Source: Pedobacter segetis
GTDB taxonomy: Bacteria; Bacteroidota; Bacteroidia; Sphingobacteriales; Sphingobacteriaceae
DNA: 64,000 nt
Assembly: GCF_016623585.1 (NCBI RefSeq)
Contig: NZ_JAEHFY010000020.1
Location: 28,383 to 92,382, forward strand
Direction: 5' to 3'
Shown: positions 25,301 to 34,049 of the stretch, piece by piece
Layout: each line of letters starts with the position of its first letter
How positions within the stretch are numbered: position 1 is the first letter of the stretch
The notes under the pieces: model-generated
Seen by the model: the letters and a program-made list of their open reading frames with translations, nothing else
The model's database searches: none
What the model was told of the DNA's origin: nothing
Position numbers and translations under genes: made by a program

Positions 25301-26668
25301 TTAATGCTTTACAAACTCTTCTGCGCTCAATAAAGTTCCTTGGGTGTATTTCTCTGAATGTTGGCTCTCATCTAAACCCAGTTCTTCTTCTTCTTCGCTT
25401 ACCCTTATTGGTTCTATAAAGTTTACCAGTTTAAAAATGGCATAAGAAACACCAAAGCTATAAATTACGGTTATAAACAATGTTTTCATTTGTACTAAGA
25501 AAAAAGCAATATTCCCAAAAAACAAACCATCATTACCAGCCGGGTTAATCATTTTAGAAGCAAAAATACCTGTCATGATAACGCCCACCATTCCGCCGAT
25601 CCCGTGGCAAGGAAACACGTCTAAAGTATCATCTAACTTAGATTTAGATTTTATAGAGACCGCTACATTAGATATTAAAGATGCAATGGTGCCTATAAAA
25701 ATACTATGGGGGATACTTACAAAACCCGCAGCTGGCGTAATTGCTACTAAGCCTACAACCGCACCGATACAAAAGCCCAATACAGATGGTTTTTTGCCCC
25801 TTACCACGTCAAAAAACATCCATGTTATACCTGCCGCAGCTGCTGCAGTATTGGTAGTTGCAAAAGCAGAAACCGCTAAACCATTTGCTGCCAATGCAGA
25901 ACCGGCGTTAAAGCCAAACCAACCAAACCATAATAAGCCAGTACCTATTAAAACATAAGGAATGTTGGTTGGCGGAATTTCTTTATGTTCTAGATGTACT
26001 TTTCTACGTTTTAAAACCATGGCTCCCGCTAATGCAGCGCAGCCAGCAGAAATATGGACAACTGTTCCACCGGCAAAATCCAAAGCCCCCAACTGAAACA
26101 AGAAACCATCTGGATGCCAGGTCCAATGTGCTAAAGGTGCATAAACAAATATGCTGAACAGTACGGTAAACAAAATATAAGAAGTAAATTTTATCCGTTC
26201 GGCAACCGCCCCAACAACCAAACCCGGGGTAATTACCGCAAACATCAATTGAAAAAACGCAAACAACGTTCTGGGTATGGTAGGTGCCAATGGCCAGGGC
26301 CCAGAAGAAGCAACGTCTTTAAAAAATAAATGCGTGAAAGGGTTACCAATAAAACCGTGGATGTCTTCGCCAAAGCATAAACTATAACCAACAACTATCC
26401 ATAATACACCAACAACCCCAGTTGCTACTACGCTCTTGATCATGGTGGATAAAATATTTTTCCTGTGCACCATTCCTCCATAAAAGAAAGCCAAGCCGGG
26501 TGTCATGATAAAAACCAGGGCGGTTGCTATTAAAATAAATGTGATATCTGCTTGGTTGTATTTAGATTCATCAGCGAAATTGGGCAATACTTTTATAAAA
26601 AGTGCTGAAATTGAAATTGCTAAAAAGATTACAAATGGCAAGTATCTTTTTAAAGGAGTTGTGTTCAT
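25301..26668 (-). CDS. amt: Ammonium transporter
   Basis: A 455-residue Amt/MEP/Rh channel that moves ammonium across the inner membrane. About 11-12 hydrophobic segments are visible. Signatures: GLAFFYGGMVHRKNILSTMI near residue 60, FAGGTVVHISAGCAALAGAM near 200, NTAAAAAGITWMFFD near 275 and DVFPCHGIGGMVGVIMTGIF near 350. The C-terminal tail (VSEEEEELGLDESQHSE) is the usual cytoplasmic end that contacts a PII protein. No glnK gene is adjacent. The first helix precedes the core and may be a signal peptide. Confidence 0.95.
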   Translation of the reverse strand: MNTTPLKRYLPFVIFLAISISALFIKVLPNFADESKYNQADITFILIATALVFIMTPGLAFFYGGMVHRKNILSTMIKSVVATGVVGVLWIVVGYSLCFGEDIHGFIGNPFTHLFFKDVASSGPWPLAPTIPRTLFAFFQLMFAVITPGLVVGAVAERIKFTSYILFTVLFSIFVYAPLAHWTWHPDGFLFQLGALDFAGGTVVHISAGCAALAGAMVLKRRKVHLEHKEIPPTNIPYVLIGTGLLWFGWFGFNAGSALAANGLAVSAFATTNTAAAAAGITWMFFDVVRGKKPSVLGFCIGAVVGLVAITPAAGFVSIPHSIFIGTIASLISNVAVSIKSKSKLDDTLDVFPCHGIGGMVGVIMTGIFASKMINPAGNDGLFFGNIAFFLVQMKTLFITVIYSFGVSYAIFKLVNFIEPIRVSEEEEELGLDESQHSEKYTQGTLLSAEEFVKH

Positions 26669-26875
26669 TTTTTAAATAACGTTTAAATTTTAGACAATTA
26701 TCTAAAATATTTTCCAATATTTCATATTTTTATTAAAAAAATATAATCAATATCATGTTTTTAACCTTATAATTTCACTTTTTTATCATAATTGATAAAA
26801 TTACCGGCTAAATTCTGCAAAAAAAGAATAGAATAAATCAATAAACAATAGTCATAATGATTTGTTAAATAGATT

Positions 26876-27343
26876 ATGAAAACTTATACATTACATTATC
26901 AACAAAAAATACCCATCTCATTAGAAAAAGCTTGGGATTTTTTCTCTTCTCCGTTAAATCTATCCAAGATTACCCCAAAAAGTATGTCTTTTATAGTTAC
27001 CTCTGATTATACCGAAAAAACTAAGATGTATGAAGGGATGATCATTACCTATAAGGTTTCTCCTCTTTTAGGAATAAAAATGGATTGGATGACGGAGATT
27101 ACCACCGTAAAAGAGAATAAATATTTTATTGACGAGCAACGTTTTGGTCCGTTTAAATTTTGGCACCACGAGCATCATTTTGAAGAAATTGAAGGCGGTG
27201 TATTAATGACCGATAAATTAACCTATGCCATACCCTATGGGATTATCGGCCAATTAGCTAACTCAATAATGGTTTCTAAACAAACCAAAGAGATTTTTGA
27301 TTTTAGGGTTAAGGCGGTGGATGAAATTTTTGGTGTTTATTAA
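26876..27343 (+). CDS. SRPBCC-family ligand-binding protein
   Basis: A 155-residue START/Bet v1-like protein. It begins YTLHYQQKIPISLEKAWDFF, typical of SRPBCC proteins, with SPLNLSKITPKSM next and a long C-terminal helix. Central strands include GPFKFWHHEHHFEEIEGGV. The family binds hydrophobic ligands, and the ligand here is unknown. It is monocistronic, and a direct-repeat copy begins 22 bases past its stop. Confidence 0.8.
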   Translation: MKTYTLHYQQKIPISLEKAWDFFSSPLNLSKITPKSMSFIVTSDYTEKTKMYEGMIITYKVSPLLGIKMDWMTEITTVKENKYFIDEQRFGPFKFWHHEHHFEEIEGGVLMTDKLTYAIPYGIIGQLANSIMVSKQTKEIFDFRVKAVDEIFGVY

Positions 27344-27364
27344 GTTCATTGGTTCATTAGTAGA

Positions 27365-27389
27365 TGCGTTATGGCAATTAGGTCATTTG
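27365..27389 (+). repeat. Left direct repeat flanking the YdeI-like gene
   Basis: This 25-base segment begins TGCGTTATGGCAAT and continues into AGGTCATT. It matches 27949-27973 at 23 of 25 positions. The pair brackets a single minus-strand gene. Confidence 0.7.
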
Positions 27390-27411
27390 TAATTGGTTAG
27401 CAGTAATTTTT

Positions 27412-27882
27412 TTAATTTAACTGTTCAAGTTTTGAAATAAATTTTACGATCTTTTCTACTTTCTGATCTTCAGTAGCGGTTGAATTTATGTTTTGCATTA
27501 TTTCATTTTGTTCCTCAATTTTAAGTTTGTTGAATATATTTAATACCCCAGCATCTTTGAAACATTCAAAAATCATTTCATCTTTATTGTTTTCTTCGGT
27601 GTTTTTATTTTCAAGATAAAGAGTAACATAGACAAAATCTCCAGCACCTTTTCCAATAGAATTTCTAATTTCAGAGTTTACCGCCATTTTTTTGTCGGCG
27701 TTTTTCATCGGACCTAAATTCTTATTTTTAATTTCTAAATTGTCTATCTTACCAGATACTTTTAAATCTCCCCATTTTCCTTTGATATCTTTAGTATTGG
27801 GTATAATCAATTGATAAGTCCAAGCACCATTCCCAGGGATATATTGAATTTCTAATTTTTCATTTTCTACTACAAAATTCAT
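27412..27882 (-). CDS. DUF1905 / YdeI (OmdA)-like protein
   Basis: A 156-residue cytoplasmic protein. Residues ~15-95 match DUF1905 (GAWTYQLIIPNTK, KWGDLKVSGKIDNL, VNSEIRNSIGKGAGDFVYVTL). The C-terminal ~50 residues resemble the YdeI/OmdA domain (FNKLKIEEQNEIMQNI, KVEKIVKFISKLEQ), which is linked to bacteriocin protection in enterobacteria. The function in Bacteroidetes is unknown. The gene is flanked by near-identical 25-base direct repeats, suggesting insertion as a unit. Confidence 0.75.
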   Translation of the reverse strand: MNFVVENEKLEIQYIPGNGAWTYQLIIPNTKDIKGKWGDLKVSGKIDNLEIKNKNLGPMKNADKKMAVNSEIRNSIGKGAGDFVYVTLYLENKNTEENNKDEMIFECFKDAGVLNIFNKLKIEEQNEIMQNINSTATEDQKVEKIVKFISKLEQLN

Positions 27883-27948
27883 GGTTCTAATTCAAGTTTT
27901 TAGTTTCTTTTCTTTCTATCTGGAAACATTACTGTTAACTGTAGTACT

Positions 27949-27973
27949 TGCGTTATGGCAATGAGGTCATTGG
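27949..27973 (+). repeat. Right direct repeat flanking the YdeI-like gene
   Basis: Second copy of the 25-base repeat at 27365, with two mismatches. In both places GGTTCATtA-like text lies nearby, so the similarity may extend imperfectly outside the core. Confidence 0.7.
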
Positions 27974-28020
27974 TTCATAAATATTTTAATTTGATTACGA
28001 TCCTAATAAACCTTAAAGAT

Positions 28021-29010
28021 CTAATGAAGTATTTCAACTAATGAACTTTTACTGTATTTGCTTCCTTGCACCACTCCTTTCCTCTCGATCTCATTATCAA
28101 TAAAAGTTTGGATTTCAGATTTCCTTAATCCCCATTTTGGGGCAATGAGCATCTCTAAATCAGATATTCCGAAAAGACGTTGTATTACAACCTCAGGGCG
28201 TATCAGTGGTAAAAGTTCACAAAGAAAATCGGCGTATTCTTGTAAGGAGAACAGTTTGAAAGGATCTTTTTTGTATTTAGCACCCATTATAGAACCTTCT
28301 ACAATATGTAAATGATGGAATTTTACGAAATTGATCTGTGGAAAGCGATTGATCTCATCGGCGTAAGCCAACATCATTTCTTTTGTTTCTCCGGGCAAAC
28401 CGAAAATGGTGTGTACACAAATATCCAGCTTAGATTTTGTCAACAAGCCCATCACATCAACAAACTCGTCATGAGAGCAACCTCTATTAATTTGTGAAAG
28501 CGTTTGGTTATAGATAGACTCCATTCCCATTTCCAGATCCACATCTACCCTATCGGTATAACTTTCTAATAAAGTTATTTTTTCTTTATCTATACAATCT
28601 GGCCTGGTACCAACAGAAAGGCCAACAACATTTGTCATATCCACACTTAAAGCCTCATCATACATTATTTTAAGATAGTGCGCAGGCGCATAAGTATTGG
28701 TGTTGGGCTGAAAATAGATAATGAATTTTTCTGCCTTATAATGTTTCCAAGCTCTTTCCATCCCAAATTCTATTTGTTCTTTCATAGAAGCCATGGTGCG
28801 TGAAGTTGGTGTAAAAGAATCTACATTGCAATAGGTACAGCCCCCGTAGCCCTTAGAACCGTCTCTATTGGGGCAAGTAAAGCCCCCATCTACAATAACT
28901 TTGTAAACCCGTTTTACTTTATACTTGTTTTTTAAGTATGCACTGTAGTAGTTATAATTCTTTTCGCCGAAGGCTAATGCTTTTTCCAATGTCAAATGAT
29001 ATTTTTGCAA
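28021..29010 (-). CDS. Radical SAM protein, YhcC/TIGR01212 family
   Basis: A 329-residue radical SAM enzyme. The cluster cysteines are spaced C-x11-C-x2-C in CPNRDGSKGYGGCTYC (~residues 46-61). VDGGFTCPNRDGS, DRVDVDLEMGMES and VHTIFGLPGETKEMM match the YhcC family, whose substrate is not established. It lies alone on the minus strand, divergent from corA, whose start is 37 bases away. Confidence 0.88.
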   Translation of the reverse strand: MQKYHLTLEKALAFGEKNYNYYSAYLKNKYKVKRVYKVIVDGGFTCPNRDGSKGYGGCTYCNVDSFTPTSRTMASMKEQIEFGMERAWKHYKAEKFIIYFQPNTNTYAPAHYLKIMYDEALSVDMTNVVGLSVGTRPDCIDKEKITLLESYTDRVDVDLEMGMESIYNQTLSQINRGCSHDEFVDVMGLLTKSKLDICVHTIFGLPGETKEMMLAYADEINRFPQINFVKFHHLHIVEGSIMGAKYKKDPFKLFSLQEYADFLCELLPLIRPEVVIQRLFGISDLEMLIAPKWGLRKSEIQTFIDNEIERKGVVQGSKYSKSSLVEILH

Positions 29011-29047
29011 AGATACGAATAGATAATCAATCTAAAATTGAGGTGAG

Positions 29048-30001
29048 ATGCTGAGAATATACTATAAGAAAAATACCCGTTTGGCCAAAGAGTCTGATGT
29101 GGGGATTTTACGGGAAATACCGATGCAAGATATGGTTTGGGTAGATCTTCAAAACCCAACGGTAGAAGAAAAGATAACCATTGAAACTTATTTCGATATT
29201 AAATATTCCTCGGAAGAAGAATCACAAGAAATAGAAAGCTCTTCCCGCTTTAGCGAAATGGACAATGAGATCATCATCAACTCCAACTTTTTATCGGTTA
29301 GGGAAAACAGTTTCGAGTACAATCCGGTATCTATCATCCTCGAAAAAGGGATTTTATTCACCTATCGGGATGATGATTTGAAAACTTTTAGCGAATCGGT
29401 AAAGAAAATAAAATCTAACCCAACGTTGTATATCAATGGCTATCAGATACTTTCTACCATTTTAGAAACCTGTATTGATCAAGATGCAGATTTGATAGAG
29501 AATATAGCAAAAGAGATTGCCGAACTAAATAAAAGCTTAAAAGCCACCAATGAGCGTGTTGATGAGGATGATCTGCTAAAGATTTCTTCTCTTCAGAACG
29601 ATAATATGATGTTAAGGGAAAACATCATCGATAAACAGAGGTTGCTATCTTCCCTGATAAAATCCTCGGTATTCCCACCAGAATATATGGGCGTTCTAAA
29701 AATCATGATCAAAGATATCAGCTCGCTTTTAGAACACAATAAGTTTGCTTTTGAAAGGCTAGAATATTTGCAAGATACTTTTATGGGTTTGATCAATATA
29801 GACCAAAACCGGATCATCAAAATATTTACCGTAGCTACGGTAGCCTTTATGCCCCCAACTTTAATTGCCAGTATTTATGGGATGAATTTTAGCTTGATGC
29901 CAGAATTAGAATGGAAATATGGTTATCTGATTGCCATATTGTTTATGGTATTATCCTCTTTAGGAACCTTGGTGTATTTTAAGAAAAGGAATTGGTTGTG
30001 A
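29048..30001 (+). CDS. corA: CorA-type divalent cation channel
   Basis: A 317-residue Mg2+/Co2+ channel. A long acidic, helical cytoplasmic domain is followed by two C-terminal membrane helices (FTVATVAFMPPTLIASIYG and GYLIAILFMVLSSLGTLVYF). Between them lies the signature GMN in IYGMNFSLMPELEWKYGY. The end KKRNWL is the usual basic cap. It ends one base before the convergent stop of the next gene. Confidence 0.93.
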   Translation: MLRIYYKKNTRLAKESDVGILREIPMQDMVWVDLQNPTVEEKITIETYFDIKYSSEEESQEIESSSRFSEMDNEIIINSNFLSVRENSFEYNPVSIILEKGILFTYRDDDLKTFSESVKKIKSNPTLYINGYQILSTILETCIDQDADLIENIAKEIAELNKSLKATNERVDEDDLLKISSLQNDNMMLRENIIDKQRLLSSLIKSSVFPPEYMGVLKIMIKDISSLLEHNKFAFERLEYLQDTFMGLINIDQNRIIKIFTVATVAFMPPTLIASIYGMNFSLMPELEWKYGYLIAILFMVLSSLGTLVYFKKRNWL

Positions 30002-30535
30002 TCAAAAGATGCTCTTTATCCCATCAAAAACAGATTCGAAAAATGTTGGGATTGATAAACCTTTACTGTAATAGAAATAACCCAACACCAATAGGAAAAA
30101 TATAACTATACCAATCAGTTTTCTAAATAAGTAACCAATCAATATCAACCCGATAGGTATAGAAATAAGCAAATACCAATTTATTTTATAAGGGTTTAGA
30201 TCGCCCTCTTTTTTATAAATAAAATACAAGTTAGAATGGCTGCCACTATCGTTTAGATGCTTAAAAAAAACAAATGCAGATTTTTCTATCTGTAGCTGAC
30301 AAACAGCTACGCCATCATGAAAATTGAGTTCTTGCTTAAATCCGTTTACAGAGAAATTAAAAACACCGTTAATGTTTTCTAGCGGCACACCTAAAGAATC
30401 TGTGGCTATAATGGCTAGTTTTTGGTTCTTTAAAAGATTTTCTTTTACGATAAAATAATCTATTTTTTGATTATCCGCTTTTACCCCAATTATAAGAATT
30501 AATAAAAATAAAACGGTAACCAGCAGTCTTTTCAT
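30002..30535 (-). CDS. Hypothetical membrane protein with signal peptide
   Basis: A 177-residue envelope protein. An N-terminal signal (MKRLLVTVLFLLILIIGVKA) is followed by ~90 residues of predicted periplasmic beta domain (GVFNFSVNGFKQELNFHDGV), then two or three hydrophobic helices (YLLISIPIGLILIGYLF, LIGIVIFFLLVLGYFYY). No family is recognised. It is convergent with corA, with no intergenic bases between the stops. Confidence 0.65.
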   Translation of the reverse strand: MKRLLVTVLFLLILIIGVKADNQKIDYFIVKENLLKNQKLAIIATDSLGVPLENINGVFNFSVNGFKQELNFHDGVAVCQLQIEKSAFVFFKHLNDSGSHSNLYFIYKKEGDLNPYKINWYLLISIPIGLILIGYLFRKLIGIVIFFLLVLGYFYYSKGLSIPTFFESVFDGIKSIF

Positions 30536-30594
30536 TTGAGAACAAATTTTGATAAGCCAATATGTGAAAAAACATTAGGTTTTTATCCATAAAA

Positions 30595-30631
30595 AGTAAA
30601 AATCCTTATCGTATCTTAAACAATAAGGATT
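30595..30631 (-). terminator. Probable terminator of the 68-residue ORF
   Basis: AATCCTTAT (30601-30609) pairs with ATAAGGATT (30623-30631). Reading the minus strand, the hairpin ends in GGATTTTTACTTTTT. It lies 17 bases past the stop codon at 30648. Confidence 0.6.
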
Positions 30632-30647
30632 AAATCTTTTCAGATTT

Positions 30648-30854
30648 TCATTTTTCATCTGGAAGTAAGGACCCTACAAAAGCTTTGCCTTCGGCGGTTA
30701 TTACCGCGGTAAGCTTATCTTCTTCTTCCCAATTTATTTTGATGTAACCTAATCTTTCCAATTCTTCATATTCGGCTTGCATACCCCCTAATATGGAAGA
30801 ATGTTGCTGATGAAAAATTGTTCTCATTAAAGCTATTAATTCTGACCTTTCCAT
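30648..30854 (-). CDS. Small hypothetical protein, 68 residues
   Basis: MERSELIALMRTIFHQQHSS is followed by a charged helical and beta end (INWEEEDKLTAVITAEG). The layout resembles a small winged-helix fragment, but no family is recognised. It has its own terminator downstream. It sits between a membrane gene and the phosphohexomutase gene, which is read divergently. Confidence 0.6.
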   Translation of the reverse strand: MERSELIALMRTIFHQQHSSILGGMQAEYEELERLGYIKINWEEEDKLTAVITAEGKAFVGSLLPDEK

Positions 30855-30987
30855 TTGCTTATTTGTTGATTTGTACTGTTAAACGTTAAACAAAATTTAA
30901 GCCGTAATATTTATTTAATTGAATTGATTTTTTATTTCTGATATAATTTTGTTCTACTAACTTTACAACAGATAAATTATCCCTGAA

Positions 30988-32724
30988 ATGCAAGAATTAG
31001 ATAAAGCGACCCAAGAAAAGGTAAACCAATGGTTAAATGGTAGTTACGATAAAAACACCAAGGCCGAGATTCAAAAGTTGATTGACCAGAAAGCTTATAC
31101 AGAACTGACCGATGCTTTTTATAAAGATCTTGAGTTTGGTACGGGTGGTTTACGGGGCATTATGGGTGCCGGTTCTAATAGGGTAAACAAATATACCATT
31201 GGTGCAGCTACACAAGGTTTGGCCAATTTTTTAAAGAATAAATACCCAAACCAAAAAATAAAAGTTGCCATTGCACATGATAGCAGAAACAATTCTGATG
31301 TTTTGGGCAAAGTTACGGCCGATGTTTTTTCTGCTAACGACATCCATGTTTATTTCTTTAAAGCATTACGCCCAACCCCAGAGCTTTCATTTGCCGTACG
31401 TAAACTCGGTTGCCAAAGCGGTGTGATGCTTACGGCCTCTCATAATCCGAAAGAATATAACGGTTATAAAGCTTACGGAGAAGATGGTGGGCAATTTGTT
31501 GCACCAGATGATAAGGCAGTTATGCAAGAGGTGGGCAAAATTACAACCGTTGACGATATAAAATTTGAAGTTAAACCAGAAAACATCTCTTATATAGGTG
31601 AAGAAATCGACGCAGATTATTTAAAGAAAATCACTTCGCTTTCGGTTTCACCGGATGCCATTAAACGCCAAAAAGATCTAAAAATAGTTTACTCGCCCAT
31701 CCATGGCACAGGAATTACCTTAGTACCGAAAGCCTTAGAGATGTTTGGCTTTGAAAACGTAATTTTAGTTGATGAGCAAACCACCCCAGATGGCAATTTC
31801 CCAACGGTGGTTTATCCCAATCCAGAAGAAAAAGAAGCTTTAACGCTTGCGCTTAAAAAAGCAAAAGAAACAGATGCCGATTTGGTTTTAGCAACCGATC
31901 CAGATGCCGATAGAGTTGGTATTGCCGTTAAAAACCACAGAGGCGAATTTGAGCTGCTAAACGGTAACCAAACCGGTTCTTTATTGATCAATTATATGTT
32001 AGAGGCTTGGGAAAAAGAAGGAAAACTTACTGGTAAAGAATATGTTATCAAAACCATCGTTACCACTTATTTAATTGATAAAATTGCTAAGAGTAAAAAA
32101 GTAAATTGCTACAACACCTTAACTGGCTTTAAATTTATCGGCCAAGTGATGGAAGAAAAACTTGGGAAAGAAACTTTTATAGCGGGCGGAGAAGAGAGCT
32201 ACGGTTATCTGGTTGGCGAATTTGTTAGGGATAAAGATGCGGTAGTTTCTGCTGCATTTATTGCCGAGATGACTGCTTTTTACAAAGACAAAGGCAGTAG
32301 TTTGTACGATGCCATGATCGATATGTATGTGAAATACGGTTTTTTTAAAGAGAAATTGGTTTCAATCACAAAAAAGGGCAAAGCAGGTGCCGAAGAGATT
32401 AAAGCGATGATGGAACGTTTTAGAAACAATCCTCCACAAAACCTAGGCGGTTCTAAAGTGGTTACTTTGAAAGATTATACGCTACAAAAAGAAACAGATT
32501 TAAAAACAAAAGCTGCCATTGCCTTAGATTTTCCAAAGTCTGATGTTTTGCAGTTTATAACAGAAGATGGTTGTATTATTTCTGCTCGCCCAAGCGGTAC
32601 AGAACCAAAAATTAAATTTTATTGCAGCGTAAATGCGCCTTTAACCAAAAAAGAAGATTTTGATAAAGTGAACGCGGCATTAGAATCTAAAGTTGATGAA
32701 ATAATGAAAGATCTAGAGGTTTAA
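30988..32724 (+). CDS. Phosphohexomutase (phosphoglucomutase/phosphomannomutase)
   Basis: A 578-residue alpha-D-phosphohexomutase that moves phosphate between C1 and C6 of hexoses, linking glycolysis to polysaccharide precursors. In order: ELEFGTGGLRG-like start segment (FGTGGLRGIMG), the phosphoserine loop TASHNPKEYNGYK, the metal loop ATDPDADRVGIA, the sugar loop GGEESYGYLVG and the phosphate-binding end RPSGTEPKIKFY. The length fits the large PgcA-like subgroup. A perfect hairpin follows downstream. Specificity for glucose versus mannose is not decidable here. Confidence 0.94.
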   Translation: MQELDKATQEKVNQWLNGSYDKNTKAEIQKLIDQKAYTELTDAFYKDLEFGTGGLRGIMGAGSNRVNKYTIGAATQGLANFLKNKYPNQKIKVAIAHDSRNNSDVLGKVTADVFSANDIHVYFFKALRPTPELSFAVRKLGCQSGVMLTASHNPKEYNGYKAYGEDGGQFVAPDDKAVMQEVGKITTVDDIKFEVKPENISYIGEEIDADYLKKITSLSVSPDAIKRQKDLKIVYSPIHGTGITLVPKALEMFGFENVILVDEQTTPDGNFPTVVYPNPEEKEALTLALKKAKETDADLVLATDPDADRVGIAVKNHRGEFELLNGNQTGSLLINYMLEAWEKEGKLTGKEYVIKTIVTTYLIDKIAKSKKVNCYNTLTGFKFIGQVMEEKLGKETFIAGGEESYGYLVGEFVRDKDAVVSAAFIAEMTAFYKDKGSSLYDAMIDMYVKYGFFKEKLVSITKKGKAGAEEIKAMMERFRNNPPQNLGGSKVVTLKDYTLQKETDLKTKAAIALDFPKSDVLQFITEDGCIISARPSGTEPKIKFYCSVNAPLTKKEDFDKVNAALESKVDEIMKDLEV

Positions 32725-32772
32725 GCTTTACAAAAATTTTGATAAGTAATGTAGAGAGATATTGCCAACAAC

Positions 32773-32804
32773 CAATACTGTCCTAAACGTTTAGGACAGT
32801 ATTG
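32773..32804 (+). terminator. Perfect 32-base palindrome, terminator of the phosphohexomutase gene
   Basis: CAATACTGTCCTAAAC (32773-32788) is followed directly by its reverse complement (32789-32804), then ATTTTAT. A hairpin of at least 14 bp with a minimal loop can form. It could also be a site for a dimeric DNA-binding protein. Confidence 0.7.
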
Positions 32805-32873
32805 ATTTTATATTAAAAAATATGGTAATAAAGCTTTTTTGAATTCAAAAATAATAAATTATTAAATTTGATT

Positions 32874-33158
32874 ATGAAAATTGAAATCATAGAAAAAATC
32901 AAACTTCTAAAACCCCAACTTAAAAAAGATTTTAATGTAGATGAAATTGCTTTGTTTGGTTCATACTCACGCAATGAAGAAACTGAAAAATCTGATTTAG
33001 ACATCATCGTTAAATTACATAAACCTTTAGGTTTGAAATTTTTGACCTTACTATATTTTTTAGAACATAATTTAAAGCAAAAAGTAGATTTAGTTACAGA
33101 ACAAGCGCTAAGAAAAAATATGAAAAGCCAAATTTTAAGTGAGGCAATATTTATTTAG
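32874..33158 (+). CDS. Minimal nucleotidyltransferase (MntA-like antitoxin)
   Basis: A 94-residue MNT protein. The catalytic motif is intact: GSYSRNEETEKSDLD gives G-S...D-x-D, and a third acidic residue may lie in KVDLVTEQ. Partners of HEPN toxins of this type transfer AMP to the toxin and silence it. The ATG at 32874 is chosen; a TTG 6 bases earlier is possible. One base separates its stop from the HEPN start at 33160. Confidence 0.88.
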   Translation: MKIEIIEKIKLLKPQLKKDFNVDEIALFGSYSRNEETEKSDLDIIVKLHKPLGLKFLTLLYFLEHNLKQKVDLVTEQALRKNMKSQILSEAIFI

Positions 33159-33159
33159 T

Positions 33160-33504
33160 ATGAAAAGAAATTATATTCAATTTTTGGAGGATATGGTTTC
33201 GTCTATTCGTAAAATAGAAATTTATACAATAACATACGGTATTTCAGATTTAAGAAACGAAGGAATTTATTATGATGCCGCTCTCAGAAATTTAGAAATT
33301 ATTGGAGAAGCTTCTAAAAATATTCCAGATTTAATAAAAGAAAAGTATTCTGATATTTCTTGGAAAGAACTTTATGGTTTAAGAAACATTATATCACACG
33401 CTTATTTCGGTATTGATATTTCAGAAATTGAATATATCATAGAATATGACTTAGCAGATTTAAAAATTAAACTAGAAAGAATTTTAAATCAAATTGATAA
33501 ATGA
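33160..33504 (+). CDS. HEPN-domain RNase toxin (HepT-like, DUF86)
   Basis: A 114-residue all-helical HEPN protein. The RNase motif R-x4-H is present in LRNIISHAYFG, and the following Tyr gives the R-x4-H-x-Y form that MntA modifies. NLEIIGEASKNIP is typical for DUF86. It follows the MNT gene immediately and the pair forms a type VII (HepT-MntA) toxin-antitoxin module. There are no other mobile signs nearby. Confidence 0.88.
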   Translation: MKRNYIQFLEDMVSSIRKIEIYTITYGISDLRNEGIYYDAALRNLEIIGEASKNIPDLIKEKYSDISWKELYGLRNIISHAYFGIDISEIEYIIEYDLADLKIKLERILNQIDK

Positions 33505-33567
33505 GTGTCCATTTCATCAACCTTTTCGATTACGATATTTTACCAATAATAAATAAACCCATTTATC

Positions 33568-33598
33568 TTGTAATTCTATTTAATAGCCATTACATTTG
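33568..33598 (+). promoter_or_regulatory. Bacteroidetes-type promoter of the copper/cytochrome cluster
   Basis: TTG at 33568-33570 and TACATTTG at 33591-33598 stand 20 bases apart, an exact consensus match. Transcription would start about at the ATG at 33605, so the first mRNA is nearly leaderless. Confidence 0.6.
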
Positions 33599-33604
33599 CA
33601 ACAA

Positions 33605-33976
33605 ATGATAAAAAAGGTATCCTGCATTTTACTAATCGTATTAATTAGCCTTTCTAGTTTTACCAGATTGTTCTATTTCGCAGGGTACGAGCTCAATAAA
33701 AATTACATTGCAAAAGAACTTTGCATCAATAAAGATAAACCAGAAATGCACTGTAACGGTAAATGTTTTTTAAACCGTAAAATTGCCGAAGCAGAAAAGC
33801 AACAACAATCTCAAGAGCGCAAAACCCAAAAAGACCTTACACAGCAAATCATGCTGATAGCAACCTTTAAAATCAATTTTTATAGCTTAGAAAAAGATAT
33901 TATTGAAAGCTGTTACCAAAATAATTACAAATTCATAAAAAGCACCTCTTTTTATCACCCACCACCAACCGTTTGA
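33605..33976 (+). CDS. Small Cys-containing membrane-anchored protein
   Basis: A 123-residue protein. One N-terminal hydrophobic segment (CILLIVLISLSSF) is followed by the motif ELCINKDKPEMHCNGKCFLN, with three cysteines in a C-x10-C-x3-C layout near residues 40-55. A Gln/Lys-rich helical stretch (EKQQQSQERKTQKD) follows. Such motifs are conserved in short Bacteroidetes proteins of unknown role next to metal genes. It precedes the MbnP gene and may bind metal, by inference. The ATG at 33605 is preferred over an upstream TTG. Confidence 0.7.
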   Translation: MIKKVSCILLIVLISLSSFTRLFYFAGYELNKNYIAKELCINKDKPEMHCNGKCFLNRKIAEAEKQQQSQERKTQKDLTQQIMLIATFKINFYSLEKDIIESCYQNNYKFIKSTSFYHPPPTV

Positions 33977-34049
33977 TTTTCTTTTTTAACAGTCTGATCT
34001 TTTAAGCCAGACTGATTTCTTAATCGTAAAAATCAAATCATAAAAAAAA

